Of a stretch of DNA of 64,000 bases, positions 28,628 through 37,523 are shown piece after piece. Source of the DNA: Corynebacterium sp. HMSC27B11. Its GTDB lineage: Bacteria; Actinomycetota; Actinomycetes; Mycobacteriales; Mycobacteriaceae. Below the pieces are notes generated by a model, which had not been told where the DNA came from, did not search any database, and saw nothing but the letters and a program-made list of their open reading frames with translations. A program made the position numbers and the translations under genes. Numbering within the stretch: position 1 is the first letter of the stretch; each line of letters begins with the position of its first letter. The DNA is taken from contig NZ_KV823561.1 of assembly GCF_001815985.1 (NCBI RefSeq), forward strand, positions 1-64,000, read 5' to 3'.

Positions 28628-29386
28628 CTAGCGCACGTCCGCGCGCCAGTTGCGGAAGAAGCCCAGGGCCAGCAGGGCCACGACCCACACCGCCAGCACA
28701 GTCAGGTAGAACGCCGGGGTGTGCGCATCCTCCATCAGGGCGCCGTAGCCCTCAAGGGTGTAATACCGCTGGATTTCGTTGATGGTATTCGCTGGCATGA
28801 CGTCGGAAATCTTCCGGAGGATGTCGAACTTCTCGCCGCCGAGGGAAATCAGCGGCTCCACGACGAGCATCCAGACCAGCGGCACACCGATACCTGCGAC
28901 GCGGGAGCGCAACAGGCTGGCGGTTCCCAGCGCGAGCAGGGTGAACGCGGCCCCGCCGATCAGCAGCGACCAGACGGTATTGTTCTGCTCACCCACGAAG
29001 GTCGCTCCTGGCCAGATCACGATCATCAGCACCGTCAGCGCCATCGCCAGCGCAAGGGTGAACACCACGAAGACGCTGGCAACGAGGCCACGGGCGGCCA
29101 GCCAGTTCCACCGCGACTGCTGCGTCAGGAAGGCCTGGGCGTGCATCTTCGTGCTGATCTCGCCGGCCGTGGTGGAGGCGCCAAAAACGATGCAGATCAT
29201 CAGGGCGATCATGCCGCCAAGGCCGACGTCCGAGAAGTCCACCTTGAGGGGCGTCTCCGACAGGAGGAGGTACAAAAACACCGGCCCGCCGATGGAACCG
29301 CCCAGCAGGATGAAGTAGGTCAACGTGCTGCGCAGGGTGAGGAGTTTCGTTGTTTCGGATTTCACTGAGCTGAGGAAGCTGCTCAT
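28628..29386 (-). CDS. ABC-2-type transporter permease
   Basis: A 252-residue integral membrane protein with about six hydrophobic segments (first FILLGGSIGGPVFLYLLL; last FYLTVLAVWVVALLALGF), of the ABC-2 export-permease type. The N-terminus SSVKSETTKLLTLRSTLTY is typical of permeases paired with single-domain ATPases in bacteriocin or antibiotic efflux. It follows the ATPase gene by 60 nt and should form a complex with it. The substrate is unknown; the adjacent two-component system hints at response to an envelope-active compound. Confidence 0.85.
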   Translation of the reverse strand: MSSFLSSVKSETTKLLTLRSTLTYFILLGGSIGGPVFLYLLLSETPLKVDFSDVGLGGMIALMICIVFGASTTAGEISTKMHAQAFLTQQSRWNWLAARGLVASVFVVFTLALAMALTVLMIVIWPGATFVGEQNNTVWSLLIGGAAFTLLALGTASLLRSRVAGIGVPLVWMLVVEPLISLGGEKFDILRKISDVMPANTINEIQRYYTLEGYGALMEDAHTPAFYLTVLAVWVVALLALGFFRNWRADVR

Positions 29387-29446
29387 GGGGTGCGCCTTCT
29401 TTCTTGTTCTCGCGCTGGTCTTCTAGCTTGTTTTGTTCGGTGCGAC

Positions 29447-30418
29447 TTAACGCTTCGCCCCAGCGCCGGCCACCGCGCCCGTCCGGTATTCCTGAGCTTC
29501 GGACGTCGCCGCCAGGAAACGCTGCTCCAGGTTCGCGGTCTCCGCGGCCAGCTTCGTGATGAGGAAGTTCTCCTCCAGCGCGGTCTGCGCCACCAACTCG
29601 CGCAGCTCTGCTTCGCTGAGTTCCTCCGGCAGGGCGATGCGCAGGCTGCGGGGCCGCTGCAGCTCCACTTTCAGACCCTTGTGCTGCAGCTTCTCGCTGA
29701 GCAGCACCGCCTCCCGACACTCCACGGACACCGCGGTTCCGCCGGCAAGGAACTCGTCCATCGAGTACTCCCCGATCATCTGCCCCTTGCCGATCACCAC
29801 CAGGCGGTCGGCCGTGAGCTGCATTTCGCTGAGCAGGTGGGAGCTGACCAGCACGCTGCGCCCCTCCGCCGCGAGCGCCCGGATGGTGTTGCGCATCCAC
29901 GTGACGCCCTCGGGGTCCAGGCCGTTGACGGGCTCGTCCATGATGAGGTGCTGCGGGTCGCCGAGCAGTGCCGCCGCCAGCCCGAGGCGCTGCTTCATGC
30001 CCAGGGAGTAGCCGCCTGCTTTCTTCTTCGCCGCGCTGCTCAGGCCCACGATCTCGAGGCACTCATCCACGCGCTTGTCGCTGATCCCCGCGCCGTGTGC
30101 CAGAACGCGCAAGTGGTTGCGTCCGGTGCGTGCCGGGGTGAACCAGGAGGCGTCCAGCACCGCGCCGGCGATCTGCGTCTTGTTCTTTAGTGTGGCAAAG
30201 GCCCCGTCGTAGGACTGCCCGTCGCGGTACTCGCCGCTGAAGGTGACCTGCCCGGCGCTTGCCCGGTCCAGGCCGAGCATGCAGCGCATCGTGGTGGACT
30301 TGCCCGCACCGTTTGGCCCGAGGAAGCCGGTGACCTTCCCGTCCGGGACGTGGAAGCTGATGTCCTTCAGGACCTGGTTCTTTCCGTAACTCTTGCTGAG
30401 CTGTTCAACTGTGATCAT
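29447..30418 (-). CDS. ABC exporter ATP-binding protein
   Basis: A 323-residue drug/bacteriocin-type ATPase. Walker A GPNGAGKST, Q-loop near KTQIAGAVLD, signature YSLGMKQRLGLAAALLG (variant of LSGGQ), Walker B HLIMDEPVNGLDPEG and the switch histidine SSHLLSE are all present. The C-terminal 90 residues form the extra domain found in exporter ATPases. First gene of the exporter pair; a perfect 16-bp palindrome lies 74 nt upstream. Probably regulated by the two-component system encoded immediately upstream. Confidence 0.92.
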   Translation of the reverse strand: MITVEQLSKSYGKNQVLKDISFHVPDGKVTGFLGPNGAGKSTTMRCMLGLDRASAGQVTFSGEYRDGQSYDGAFATLKNKTQIAGAVLDASWFTPARTGRNHLRVLAHGAGISDKRVDECLEIVGLSSAAKKKAGGYSLGMKQRLGLAAALLGDPQHLIMDEPVNGLDPEGVTWMRNTIRALAAEGRSVLVSSHLLSEMQLTADRLVVIGKGQMIGEYSMDEFLAGGTAVSVECREAVLLSEKLQHKGLKVELQRPRSLRIALPEELSEAELRELVAQTALEENFLITKLAAETANLEQRFLAATSEAQEYRTGAVAGAGAKR

Positions 30419-30491
30419 GTTTCACAGTTTCGTGCCTAGCCCCACCCTGGAACATCGGTCCGGCGGATGATTATCGCCGTTTCTGTTCTTT

Positions 30492-30507
30492 CATACCGGG
30501 GTATGAC
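30492..30507. promoter_or_regulatory. Perfect 16-bp inverted repeat, candidate operator of the ABC exporter
   Basis: TCATACCGGGGTATGA is TCATACC, two G bases and GGTATGA with no mismatch. It lies between the response-regulator gene and the exporter ATPase, 74 nt upstream of the latter. I saw only a half-site elsewhere in the neighbourhood. Length and symmetry suit a dimeric NarL/LuxR-type regulator, possibly the adjacent one. Confidence 0.5.
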
Positions 30508-30592
30508 GTCCGCCCCTTCCGGTCATCCCCGCGGCTCACCGTGGTTCCGCTGTGTTCCTCCACCGGGCTGGCGTGCCTGACCCGGTTGACGC

Positions 30593-31387
30593 TTAACCTT
30601 CGGCGGTCAGCAGCTCTTCCGGGTCCACGAGGTGGTGCTTCAGGGCAAAAAGCACGGCGTGCACCCGGTCCCGCGAGCCGGTCTTCATCAGAACCCGCCC
30701 GACGTGGGTCTTTACCGTCGGCAGGGAGATGAAGAGTTTTTCCGCGATCTCCTGGTTGCTCTGTCCCTTCGCGATGAGGCAGAGGATCTCCCGCTCGCGT
30801 GGGGTGAGTGGATCCACCAGCCCGAGGTCATCCTCGGCATCCGGCGTGTCTTGCCTCATCGCTGACGGTGTCGTGGCGGCGGTGTCCTCCGGTTGCGCAC
30901 CCGGCGCGGGTGACCCTGCTTGCCACGCGGCACTGCCTGCGGCCCCGTCCGCCCGCAGGCGCTGGATGAGCTTCGCGGTCGCCGCCGGGCTGATCACGGC
31001 GGTGGACTCCCCGACGGTGCGGACCGCGTTGATGAGTTCCTCCGGGTCGGCGTCTTTGAGCAGGAAACCGCTGGCCCCGGCGGTGACGGCACCGAGGACG
31101 TAGTTATCGCTATCAAAGGTGGTGAGGACGACCACCCGGGTCGGTTCCCCCGCAGGTCCCGTGGGGGCGAGCTCGTTGAGGATTCGGCGGGTCGCCGCGA
31201 TGCCGTCCATGGTGGGCATCTGCACGTCCATCAGGATCATATCCACGGGCTGGGCTACGGCCAGCTCGCAGGCCTCGGCCCCGTCGGCTGCCTCCCAGAC
31301 CACGGCGATGTCATCCTGGCTATCCAGCACCATCGCGAAGCCGGCGCGCACGAGCTGCTGGTCGTCAGCCAATCCCACGGTGATCAT
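30593..31387 (-). CDS. NarL/LuxR-type response regulator
   Basis: A 264-residue regulator. The receiver domain has DD at residues 8-9 and phosphoacceptor Asp54 in LMDVQMPTMDG; the C-terminal LuxR-type helix-turn-helix reads LTPREREILCLIAKGQSNQEIAEKL. Between them lies a 40-residue Ala/Pro/Gln/Asp-rich linker that is longer than usual. The ATG at 31387 is chosen because GAGGGG lies about 9 nt upstream; an upstream ATG at 31426 has no ribosome-binding site. Partner of the kinase 95 nt upstream. Confidence 0.92.
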   Translation of the reverse strand: MITVGLADDQQLVRAGFAMVLDSQDDIAVVWEAADGAEACELAVAQPVDMILMDVQMPTMDGIAATRRILNELAPTGPAGEPTRVVVLTTFDSDNYVLGAVTAGASGFLLKDADPEELINAVRTVGESTAVISPAATAKLIQRLRADGAAGSAAWQAGSPAPGAQPEDTAATTPSAMRQDTPDAEDDLGLVDPLTPREREILCLIAKGQSNQEIAEKLFISLPTVKTHVGRVLMKTGSRDRVHAVLFALKHHLVDPEELLTAEG

Positions 31388-31482
31388 GTTTGCGTGCCCC
31401 TCGCCTTTTAAAAATTCTTCGGTCATTAGTTCTTCTGCTGGCCTGCTGCCGTCACGGTAGCACTGCGGTCAGACACGCAGCC

Positions 31483-32736
31483 CTACGCGCCGAGCGGAAT
31501 GCTGGCCGTGACATTCCAGCCGCCGGGGAAGAGCGCGCTCGACCCCCAGCTAGCCTTCCCACCGTGGATCCGTACGCGCTCCTTAATGCCCGTCAGTCCC
31601 CGGCCGCTGCCCGTCAGCTGCTCCTCCCCTGGGGCGTTATCCACCATCACGGTGAGGCGCGCATCCTCCCACAGCAGGCGGACGCGCACCTCGACGGGAC
31701 CCGCGTGCTTAATGACGTTGGTGAGGGACTCCTGCACCACCCGGTAGACGGTCAGCCCCTTCGTCTCGTCGAGTGGGACCTCCTCACCCTCGACGGCGAG
31801 GGTGGCGTGGGCACCGGAGCGGTTGGCGTCGCTGATGAGGTCCTGAATACCGGAGACGCCCGGGGTGGCGGCAACGTCCCGGCCCTCCTCGGTGTGGAGG
31901 ACGGAGAGCAGGCTGCGCATCTGTGTCAGCGCCTCGCGGCCGCGGGTGGAGATCGTCTCGAGCGCCTCAATGGCCTTCTCCGGATCCTTACGTCCGGCGT
32001 AGCGGCCGCCATCGGCCTGCGCGATCACCACGGTCAGGGAGTGCGCGACGATATCGTGCATCTCGCGGGCGATGCGGTTGCGCTCGGAAACTGTGGCCAG
32101 CTCCGCCCGTGCCGCGAGATTGGCGACCTCCTCCCGGCGCTCATGAGCCTGCTTGCCGAATTGCCAGCACAGGGCGATGGACACCAGGGCCAGCAGGCTG
32201 GCCATGCCGATGGTCATCCATATCTCTGGCTCGGCGACCACTTCCTTGAGGGTGGTTTCCTCAGAAAAGATCGGGTTATACAACCGGTCCGCGATGAACT
32301 GCCAGGTGATCGCCGCAAGGCTGCCGACCACGGCGATCGTCAGCCACATACCCCGGCGCCGTGGCAGGTGTGCTCGGATCAGGTAGACCTGCCAGCACAC
32401 CAGCGGATACCCGAGTAACACTGCGAAAGTCCCGGACAGCGCGGATATAGCCAGACCGATCGCTACAACCGCCGCCCCAAGCTCCACGCGCCACTGCTGC
32501 ACAACCAAGCCTGCGTAGGAGATGGCGAGACCGGCAAGGAGTACCGGCCCGTGCCACCTCCCGGATTGGCCATAAGCGAAGCCGATCTCCGGGAGGGCGA
32601 GCAGGAGGAAAAGCAGCGAGATAACGAGGAACTGCAGTCGGCGGACAGGGTCGCGCCACCACTTCGCGTTGGAACCGAGGGGGCCGGTGCTCAGCGGGTT
32701 GTGACCGAGCGCGCCGGGAACTTTGCTTTCGGGCAT
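31483..32736 (-). CDS. Sensor histidine kinase, NarL-partner class
   Basis: A 417-residue kinase with about five transmembrane helices (residues 35-190) and almost no extracellular domain, so it may sense membrane state or act with the nearby transporter. The HisKA_3 motif ERNRIAREMHDIVAHSL carries the phosphorylated His227; the ATPase domain has VVQESLTNVIKHAG and GRGLTGIKERV. ATG at 32736 has no ribosome-binding site but a TAGAAT box 8 nt upstream. Encoded just before its response regulator and an ABC exporter on the same strand. Confidence 0.92.
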   Translation of the reverse strand: MPESKVPGALGHNPLSTGPLGSNAKWWRDPVRRLQFLVISLLFLLLALPEIGFAYGQSGRWHGPVLLAGLAISYAGLVVQQWRVELGAAVVAIGLAISALSGTFAVLLGYPLVCWQVYLIRAHLPRRRGMWLTIAVVGSLAAITWQFIADRLYNPIFSEETTLKEVVAEPEIWMTIGMASLLALVSIALCWQFGKQAHERREEVANLAARAELATVSERNRIAREMHDIVAHSLTVVIAQADGGRYAGRKDPEKAIEALETISTRGREALTQMRSLLSVLHTEEGRDVAATPGVSGIQDLISDANRSGAHATLAVEGEEVPLDETKGLTVYRVVQESLTNVIKHAGPVEVRVRLLWEDARLTVMVDNAPGEEQLTGSGRGLTGIKERVRIHGGKASWGSSALFPGGWNVTASIPLGA

Positions 32737-32744
32737 AGTTCGAC

Positions 32745-32790
32745 ATTCTAGGGTCGGCTGGGGCGGGGCTTCGTCGTCCTGAAGTATCAT
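32745..32790. promoter_or_regulatory. Divergent leaderless promoters between the sensor kinase and the importer ATPase
   Basis: Minus strand: TAGAAT (32745-32750) ends 8 nt before the kinase ATG. Plus strand: TATCAT (32785-32790) ends 7 nt before the ATPase ATG at 32798. The whole divergent gap is 61 bp and neither gene shows a Shine-Dalgarno sequence. Confidence 0.5.
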
Positions 32791-32797
32791 CTTTCCC

Positions 32798-33874
32798 ATG
32801 GCCGACGTGAAATTCGATGACGTAACGATCCAGTACCCCGGCGCGGAACGACCCAGCGTGCGGGACCTCGACCTGCACATCGCCGACGGCGAGTTCCTGG
32901 TGCTCGTGGGGCCGTCGGGCTGTGGAAAGTCCACCACGCTGCGCGCGCTCGCCGGCCTGGAGGCGACGAGCGGCGGGCACATCGCCATCGGCGGCAAGGA
33001 TGTCACCGGCACTGAGCCGGCCGCTCGCGACATCGCGATGGTCTTCCAGGACTACGCCCTTTACCCGCACATGACGGTGCGGGAGAACATGGGCTTTGCA
33101 CTGAAGGTCGCCAAGCGCTCGAAGTCCGAGATCGCCGAGCGGGTGGACCGCGCGGCGGAGATCCTGGGTCTTGAGGAGTTCCTGGATCGCAAGCCGAAGG
33201 ACCTTTCCGGTGGCCAGCGCCAGCGCGTGGCCATGGGCCGGGCGATCGTCCGCGAGCCGCAGGTCTTCCTCATGGACGAGCCGCTGTCCAACCTGGACGC
33301 CAAGCTGCGCGTCCAGACCCGCGCGCAGATCGTGAAGCTGCAGAAGAACCTGGGGGTGACCACCGTCTACGTCACCCACGACCAGGTGGAGGCGATGACG
33401 ATGGGCGACCGCGTGGCCGTCCTCAAGGACGGCGTGTTGCAGCAGGTGGACAGCCCGAAGGAGCTCTACGAGAACCCGGATAACGCCTTCGTGGCAGGCT
33501 TCATCGGCTCGCCCGCGATGAACCTGCTGAGCACCACCGAGCCGCTGCCGGGCTTCGACGAGGCCCCGCCGGCTGGCTACGCGGGAAATGATGGCTCTAA
33601 GGAACTGATCGTGGGCGTGCGCCCAGAGCACCTCACCGTCGACACCGCGGGCTCGTCCAACGGCGTGCGCGGCGAGGTCAGCCTCGTCGAGGAGCTCGGC
33701 GCGGACTCCTATATCTATGCGGAGACCGACTACGGCACCCTCGTGGCCCGCGGCGGGTCGGGTGAGCAGTCCGCCATTGGGCAGACCGTGGTGCTTTCCC
33801 CGGCGACAGGCGCCCGGATCCACTTCTTCGACGCCCAGACCCAGGAGCGGGTCGGGGGTAACGGCCGGGGCTAG
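32798..33874 (+). CDS. ABC sugar importer ATPase (UgpC/MsmK type, TusK-like)
   Basis: A 358-residue ATPase of the carbohydrate importer class. Walker A GPSGCGKST, signature LSGGQRQRVAMGRAIV, Walker B VFLMDEPLSNLDAKL and switch motif VTHDQVEAM are intact. The C-terminal 100 residues form the OB-type regulatory domain (EELIVGVRPEHL-like segment). Gene order with the following lipoprotein, two permeases and small membrane protein matches the corynebacterial trehalose uptake locus (tusK, tusE, tusF, tusG). Trehalose as substrate is inferred from that order. Confidence 0.9.
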   Translation: MADVKFDDVTIQYPGAERPSVRDLDLHIADGEFLVLVGPSGCGKSTTLRALAGLEATSGGHIAIGGKDVTGTEPAARDIAMVFQDYALYPHMTVRENMGFALKVAKRSKSEIAERVDRAAEILGLEEFLDRKPKDLSGGQRQRVAMGRAIVREPQVFLMDEPLSNLDAKLRVQTRAQIVKLQKNLGVTTVYVTHDQVEAMTMGDRVAVLKDGVLQQVDSPKELYENPDNAFVAGFIGSPAMNLLSTTEPLPGFDEAPPAGYAGNDGSKELIVGVRPEHLTVDTAGSSNGVRGEVSLVEELGADSYIYAETDYGTLVARGGSGEQSAIGQTVVLSPATGARIHFFDAQTQERVGGNGRG

Positions 33875-33923
33875 AATTCACCACTAGAAAGATATTCATC
33901 GTGGGATCTACCCCCCGATTACC

Positions 33924-33929
33924 TAAACT
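33924..33929 (+). promoter_or_regulatory. Putative -10 box of the binding-protein gene
   Basis: TAAACT in the 188-bp gap between the ATPase and binding-protein genes suggests an additional promoter with a leader of about 125 nt. No clear -35 was seen. Confidence 0.3.
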
Positions 33930-34062
33930 TGGGGTGCAGACTTTTCAGCTTTCCCGCTGACTGCCACTCATCCGCGCGCCCCGACGGCGCGTTGGTGGGT
34001 GGCTTCCCTGTATCTCTCGCCGGGAACGGTCAGCCGGGAATACCTTCTAGAAAGGCTCCACT

Positions 34063-35316
34063 ATGGCAAACCAGTACAAGAAGATGCTGGCCATCCTCGC
34101 GGCATCCGGCATGGCTCTGGCAGCCTGCTCCGACGGCGGCTCCGACGACTCCGCCAAGGGTCAGGAGGGCGCCGACGCCCGCGGCCCCATCACCTTCGCG
34201 ATGGGCAAGAACGACACCGACAAGCTCCGCCCGATCATCGACGCGTGGAACAAGGAGCACCCGGACGAGCAGGTGAAGCTCCAGGAGCTCGCCGGTGAGG
34301 CCGATGCCCAGCGCGACACCCTGGTGCAGTCCCTGCAGGCAGGCCAGGACGACATCGACGTCATGGCACTGGACGTCGTCTGGACCGCACAGTTCGCAGC
34401 CAACGGCTGGCTCGCACCGCTGGAGGGCGACCTCGAGGTCGACACCAGCAAGCTGCTGCAGCCCACCGTGGAGTCCGCAACCTACAACGACAAGCTCTAT
34501 GCGCTGCCGCAGAACACCAACGCGCAGCTGCTGTACCGCAACACCGACATCGTCAAGGACGTGCCGGAGAACTGGGACGCGCTCGTCGAGAAGTGCACGG
34601 AGGTCAAGGACCAGGACTGCCTGACCGCGACCCTGAAGCAGTACGAGGGTCTGACCGTCATGACCGACAGCTTCATGCGCGGCTGGGGCGGGGCCATCAT
34701 GGACGAGGACGGCAACGTCACCGCCACCGATGAGAAGTCCCAGGAGGGCCTGCAGGCCCTCGTGGACGCGTACCACGACAAGACCATCTCCTCCGCCTCC
34801 ACCGGCGCAACCGAGGAAGAGGTCAACCTCGCCTTCACGCAGGGCCAGACCGCAATGGCGATCAACTGGCCGTACATGTACACCAACGCCGAGGAGGAGG
34901 GCTCCGCGGTGAAGGGCAAGACCGAGGTCTCCCCGCTGGTCGGTAAGGACGGCGTCGGCGTGTCCACCCTGGGTGGCTACAACAACGGCATCAACATCAA
35001 CTCCAAGCACAAGGCCACGGCCAAGGAGTTCATCGAGTTCATCATCACTGAAGAGAACCAGCGCTCCTTCGCCAAGGCTTCCTTCCCACCGGTGCTGGCA
35101 AGCATCTACGACGAGGAAGACATCCAGAAGGAGTTCCCGTACATGGAGGCTCTGAAGGTCTCCCTGGAGAACGCGAAGCCGCGTCCGGCATCCCCGACCT
35201 ACGACGCTCTGTCCAAGGCGGTGCAGGATAACTCCTACGCTGCACTGACCCAGAAGCGCCCGGTCGACAAGGTCACCGAGGACATGAAGAAGGCCATCGA
35301 GTCTGCTCAGGGCTAA
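34063..35316 (+). CDS. ABC sugar importer substrate-binding lipoprotein (TusE-like)
   Basis: Captures the sugar outside the membrane and delivers it to the permeases. The signal peptide ends in the lipobox ALAAC. The mature part is a type 1 extracellular solute-binding protein with DVMALDVVWTAQFAANGWLAPL, LYALPQNTNAQLLYRN and the Gly-rich TLGGYNNGININ segment. 417 residues. A ribosome-binding site AGAAAGG is present. Similar to mycobacterial LpqY and corynebacterial TusE in context; a trehalose ligand is therefore likely but not proven by sequence. Confidence 0.93.
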   Translation: MANQYKKMLAILAASGMALAACSDGGSDDSAKGQEGADARGPITFAMGKNDTDKLRPIIDAWNKEHPDEQVKLQELAGEADAQRDTLVQSLQAGQDDIDVMALDVVWTAQFAANGWLAPLEGDLEVDTSKLLQPTVESATYNDKLYALPQNTNAQLLYRNTDIVKDVPENWDALVEKCTEVKDQDCLTATLKQYEGLTVMTDSFMRGWGGAIMDEDGNVTATDEKSQEGLQALVDAYHDKTISSASTGATEEEVNLAFTQGQTAMAINWPYMYTNAEEEGSAVKGKTEVSPLVGKDGVGVSTLGGYNNGININSKHKATAKEFIEFIITEENQRSFAKASFPPVLASIYDEEDIQKEFPYMEALKVSLENAKPRPASPTYDALSKAVQDNSYAALTQKRPVDKVTEDMKKAIESAQG

Positions 35317-35353
35317 AGCCTCTTCACCCCTCTCGTCGCGATGCGCGACACTC

Positions 35354-35390
35354 AGGCGGCCACCGCATCACCATGATGTGGTGGCCGCCT
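35354..35390 (+). other. Strong intra-operon hairpin after the binding-protein gene
   Basis: The arms at 35354-35370 and 35374-35390 pair over 17 bp with one G-T wobble and a 3-nt loop. No T-run follows, so it looks like an mRNA-stabilising or partial-termination element giving more binding protein than permease. Confidence 0.6.
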
Positions 35391-35483
35391 CGCCATTCCT
35401 GTCGGGGGTGGCGACTATGCTTTTTATGCAACCCGCCCGCTGGTGTCCCCGGCGGGCCCGTCAACGGCAAAAGGAGAAAGCCT

Positions 35484-36683
35484 GTGAGCACCTCGCCGAC
35501 ATCGGCGGCACCGGCCAACCAGCAGCCTGGACCGGGTGCCACGTCGCACGGCAGGAAGGCGACGGACACGAGCAGGAGCACGCCGCGCCGCGACCTGCGC
35601 GCGATCTGGCTCGTCGGCCCGGCCATGCTGCTGCTGGCTCTCGTCATCGGCTACCCGATCCTGCGAGCGATCTATCTTTCCTTCCAGGCCAACCGGCACC
35701 TTAACCCGGACACCGGCATGTTCGTGGAGGGCGGCTTCGCGGGCTTCGACCACTACCTCACGTGGATCGCCCAGCGCTGCATGAGTCCGAACGGCACCGT
35801 GGTGGAGTGCACCTCCGGCATGCTGCCAACGGACTTCTACCCTGCCTTGGGCATCACCCTCTTCTTCGTGGTGGTCACCGTCAGCCTGGAGACTGTGCTG
35901 GGTCTGTGGATGGCGCTGGTGATGAACCGCAGCTTCCTCGGCCGTGGCCTGCTGCGCGCCGCCGTGCTGGTGCCCTGGGCGATCCCCACTGCGGTGACCG
36001 CGAAGCTCTGGCAGTTCATCTTCGCGGACCAGGGCATCATCAACTCCCTGCTCGGCACCCAGATCCACTGGACCACCGACCCGTGGGCCGCCCGCTTCGC
36101 GGTGATCATCGCGGACGTGTGGAAGACCGCACCCTTCATGGCGCTGCTGATCCTCGCGGGCCTGCAGATGATCCCGCAGGGTGTCTACGAGGCCGCCCGC
36201 GTGGATGGGGCCTCCAAGTGGCAGCAGTTCACCCAGATCACCCTGCCGCTGGTCCGCCCGGCGCTGATGGTCGCGGTGCTTTTCCGCACCCTGGACGCGC
36301 TGCGCATGTACGACCTGCCGGTCATCATGATCTCCGAGTCCTCCAACTCCCCCACTGCTGTGATCAGCCAGCTGGTGATCACGGATACCAAGCAGGGCAA
36401 CTACAACTCAGCCTCCGCCCTGTCCACCCTCATCTTCCTGCTGATCTTCGGGGTGGCATACGTGATGGTGAGGTTCCTGGGCGCCGATATCGGCGGAACC
36501 CAGGATGCTGGCAGCAAGCCAAAGAAGTCTCTGCTGAGCAGGCTGCGCGGCGGGAGCGTCGCCACGAAGAAGAACGAGCAGAAGGCTGAGACCGACCGCG
36601 GCGACGTCCCCGACAAGGGCAACGCAGCGGGCGCGCAGGGCGCGCACACCGTAGATACCGCAGCGACGGGAGGACAGCGATGA
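35484..36683 (+). CDS. ABC sugar importer permease 1 (TusF-like)
   Basis: MalF-type inner-membrane permease with six or more hydrophobic helices and the EAA loop YEAARVDGASKWQQFTQITLPLVRP that docks on the ATPase. A 45-residue Pro/Ser/Thr-rich cytoplasmic N-terminus and a long charged C-terminal tail of about 70 residues are additional to the family core. GTG at 35484 with AAAGGAGAAAG upstream is preferred over the open frame further up. 399 residues. It overlaps the next permease by 4 nt (ATGA). Confidence 0.92.
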   Translation: MSTSPTSAAPANQQPGPGATSHGRKATDTSRSTPRRDLRAIWLVGPAMLLLALVIGYPILRAIYLSFQANRHLNPDTGMFVEGGFAGFDHYLTWIAQRCMSPNGTVVECTSGMLPTDFYPALGITLFFVVVTVSLETVLGLWMALVMNRSFLGRGLLRAAVLVPWAIPTAVTAKLWQFIFADQGIINSLLGTQIHWTTDPWAARFAVIIADVWKTAPFMALLILAGLQMIPQGVYEAARVDGASKWQQFTQITLPLVRPALMVAVLFRTLDALRMYDLPVIMISESSNSPTAVISQLVITDTKQGNYNSASALSTLIFLLIFGVAYVMVRFLGADIGGTQDAGSKPKKSLLSRLRGGSVATKKNEQKAETDRGDVPDKGNAAGAQGAHTVDTAATGGQR

Positions 36684-37510
36684 AGAAGGCAACCCAGACT
36701 CTGCGCAACTACCTCGCCGTCATAGTGATCCTGGCGTGGGGTCTCGCGCCGTTCTACTGGATGGTGGTCACCGCCCTGCGCGACAAGCGCTACACCTTCT
36801 CCACCAACCCGCTGCCCAGCCACCTGACGCTGGAGAACTTCCGCGACGCGCTGGCCACCGACGCCGGCAATAACTTCCTCCGGGCGATCGGCAACTCACT
36901 GATCATCGGTGCCGCGACCACCGCGATCGCGCTCACGGTGGGCGTGTTCACCGCCTACGCCCTGGCCCGCGTGGACTTCCGCGGCAAGGGGCTGGTCACG
37001 GGCATCATCCTGGCGGCCTCGATGTTCCCGGGCATCGCGCTGGTCACCCCGCTGTTCCAGCTCTTCTCCAAGATCGAGTGGATCGGCACCTACCAGGCGA
37101 TGATCATCCCGAATATCTCCTTCGTGCTGCCGCTGACGGTGTACACGCTGACCAGCTTCTTCCGCGAGCTGCCGTGGAAGCTGGAGGAGGCCGCCCGCGT
37201 GGACGGCGCCTCCCGTGGCCTGGCTTTCCGGAAGGTCATTCTTCCGCTGGCCACGCCCGCCCTGTTTACGACGGCCATCCTGGCGTTCATCGCGACCTGG
37301 AACGAGTTCATGCTCGCCAAGCAGCTGTCCACCCCCGCCGTGGAGCCGGTGACCGTGGCGATCGCCCGCTTCTCCGGGGCCTCGGCCTACGAGTTCCCCT
37401 ACGCGGCGACGATGGCCGCCGGCGCGCTGGTGACGGTGCCGCTGGTCGTGATGGTGCTGGTCTTCCAGCGCCGCATCGTCTCCGGGCTGACCGCCGGTGG
37501 CGTGAAGTAG
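36680..37510 (+). CDS. ABC sugar importer permease 2 (TusG-like)
   Basis: MalG-type permease of 276 residues with six predicted helices and the EAA motif LEEAARVDGASRGLAFRKVILPLATP. It begins inside the stop region of the first permease, so translation is coupled. With that protein it forms the translocation pore driven by the UgpC-type ATPase. Confidence 0.93.
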   Translation: MKKATQTLRNYLAVIVILAWGLAPFYWMVVTALRDKRYTFSTNPLPSHLTLENFRDALATDAGNNFLRAIGNSLIIGAATTAIALTVGVFTAYALARVDFRGKGLVTGIILAASMFPGIALVTPLFQLFSKIEWIGTYQAMIIPNISFVLPLTVYTLTSFFRELPWKLEEAARVDGASRGLAFRKVILPLATPALFTTAILAFIATWNEFMLAKQLSTPAVEPVTVAIARFSGASAYEFPYAATMAAGALVTVPLVVMVLVFQRRIVSGLTAGGVK

Positions 37511-37523
37511 GGGTTGGTTGAAC

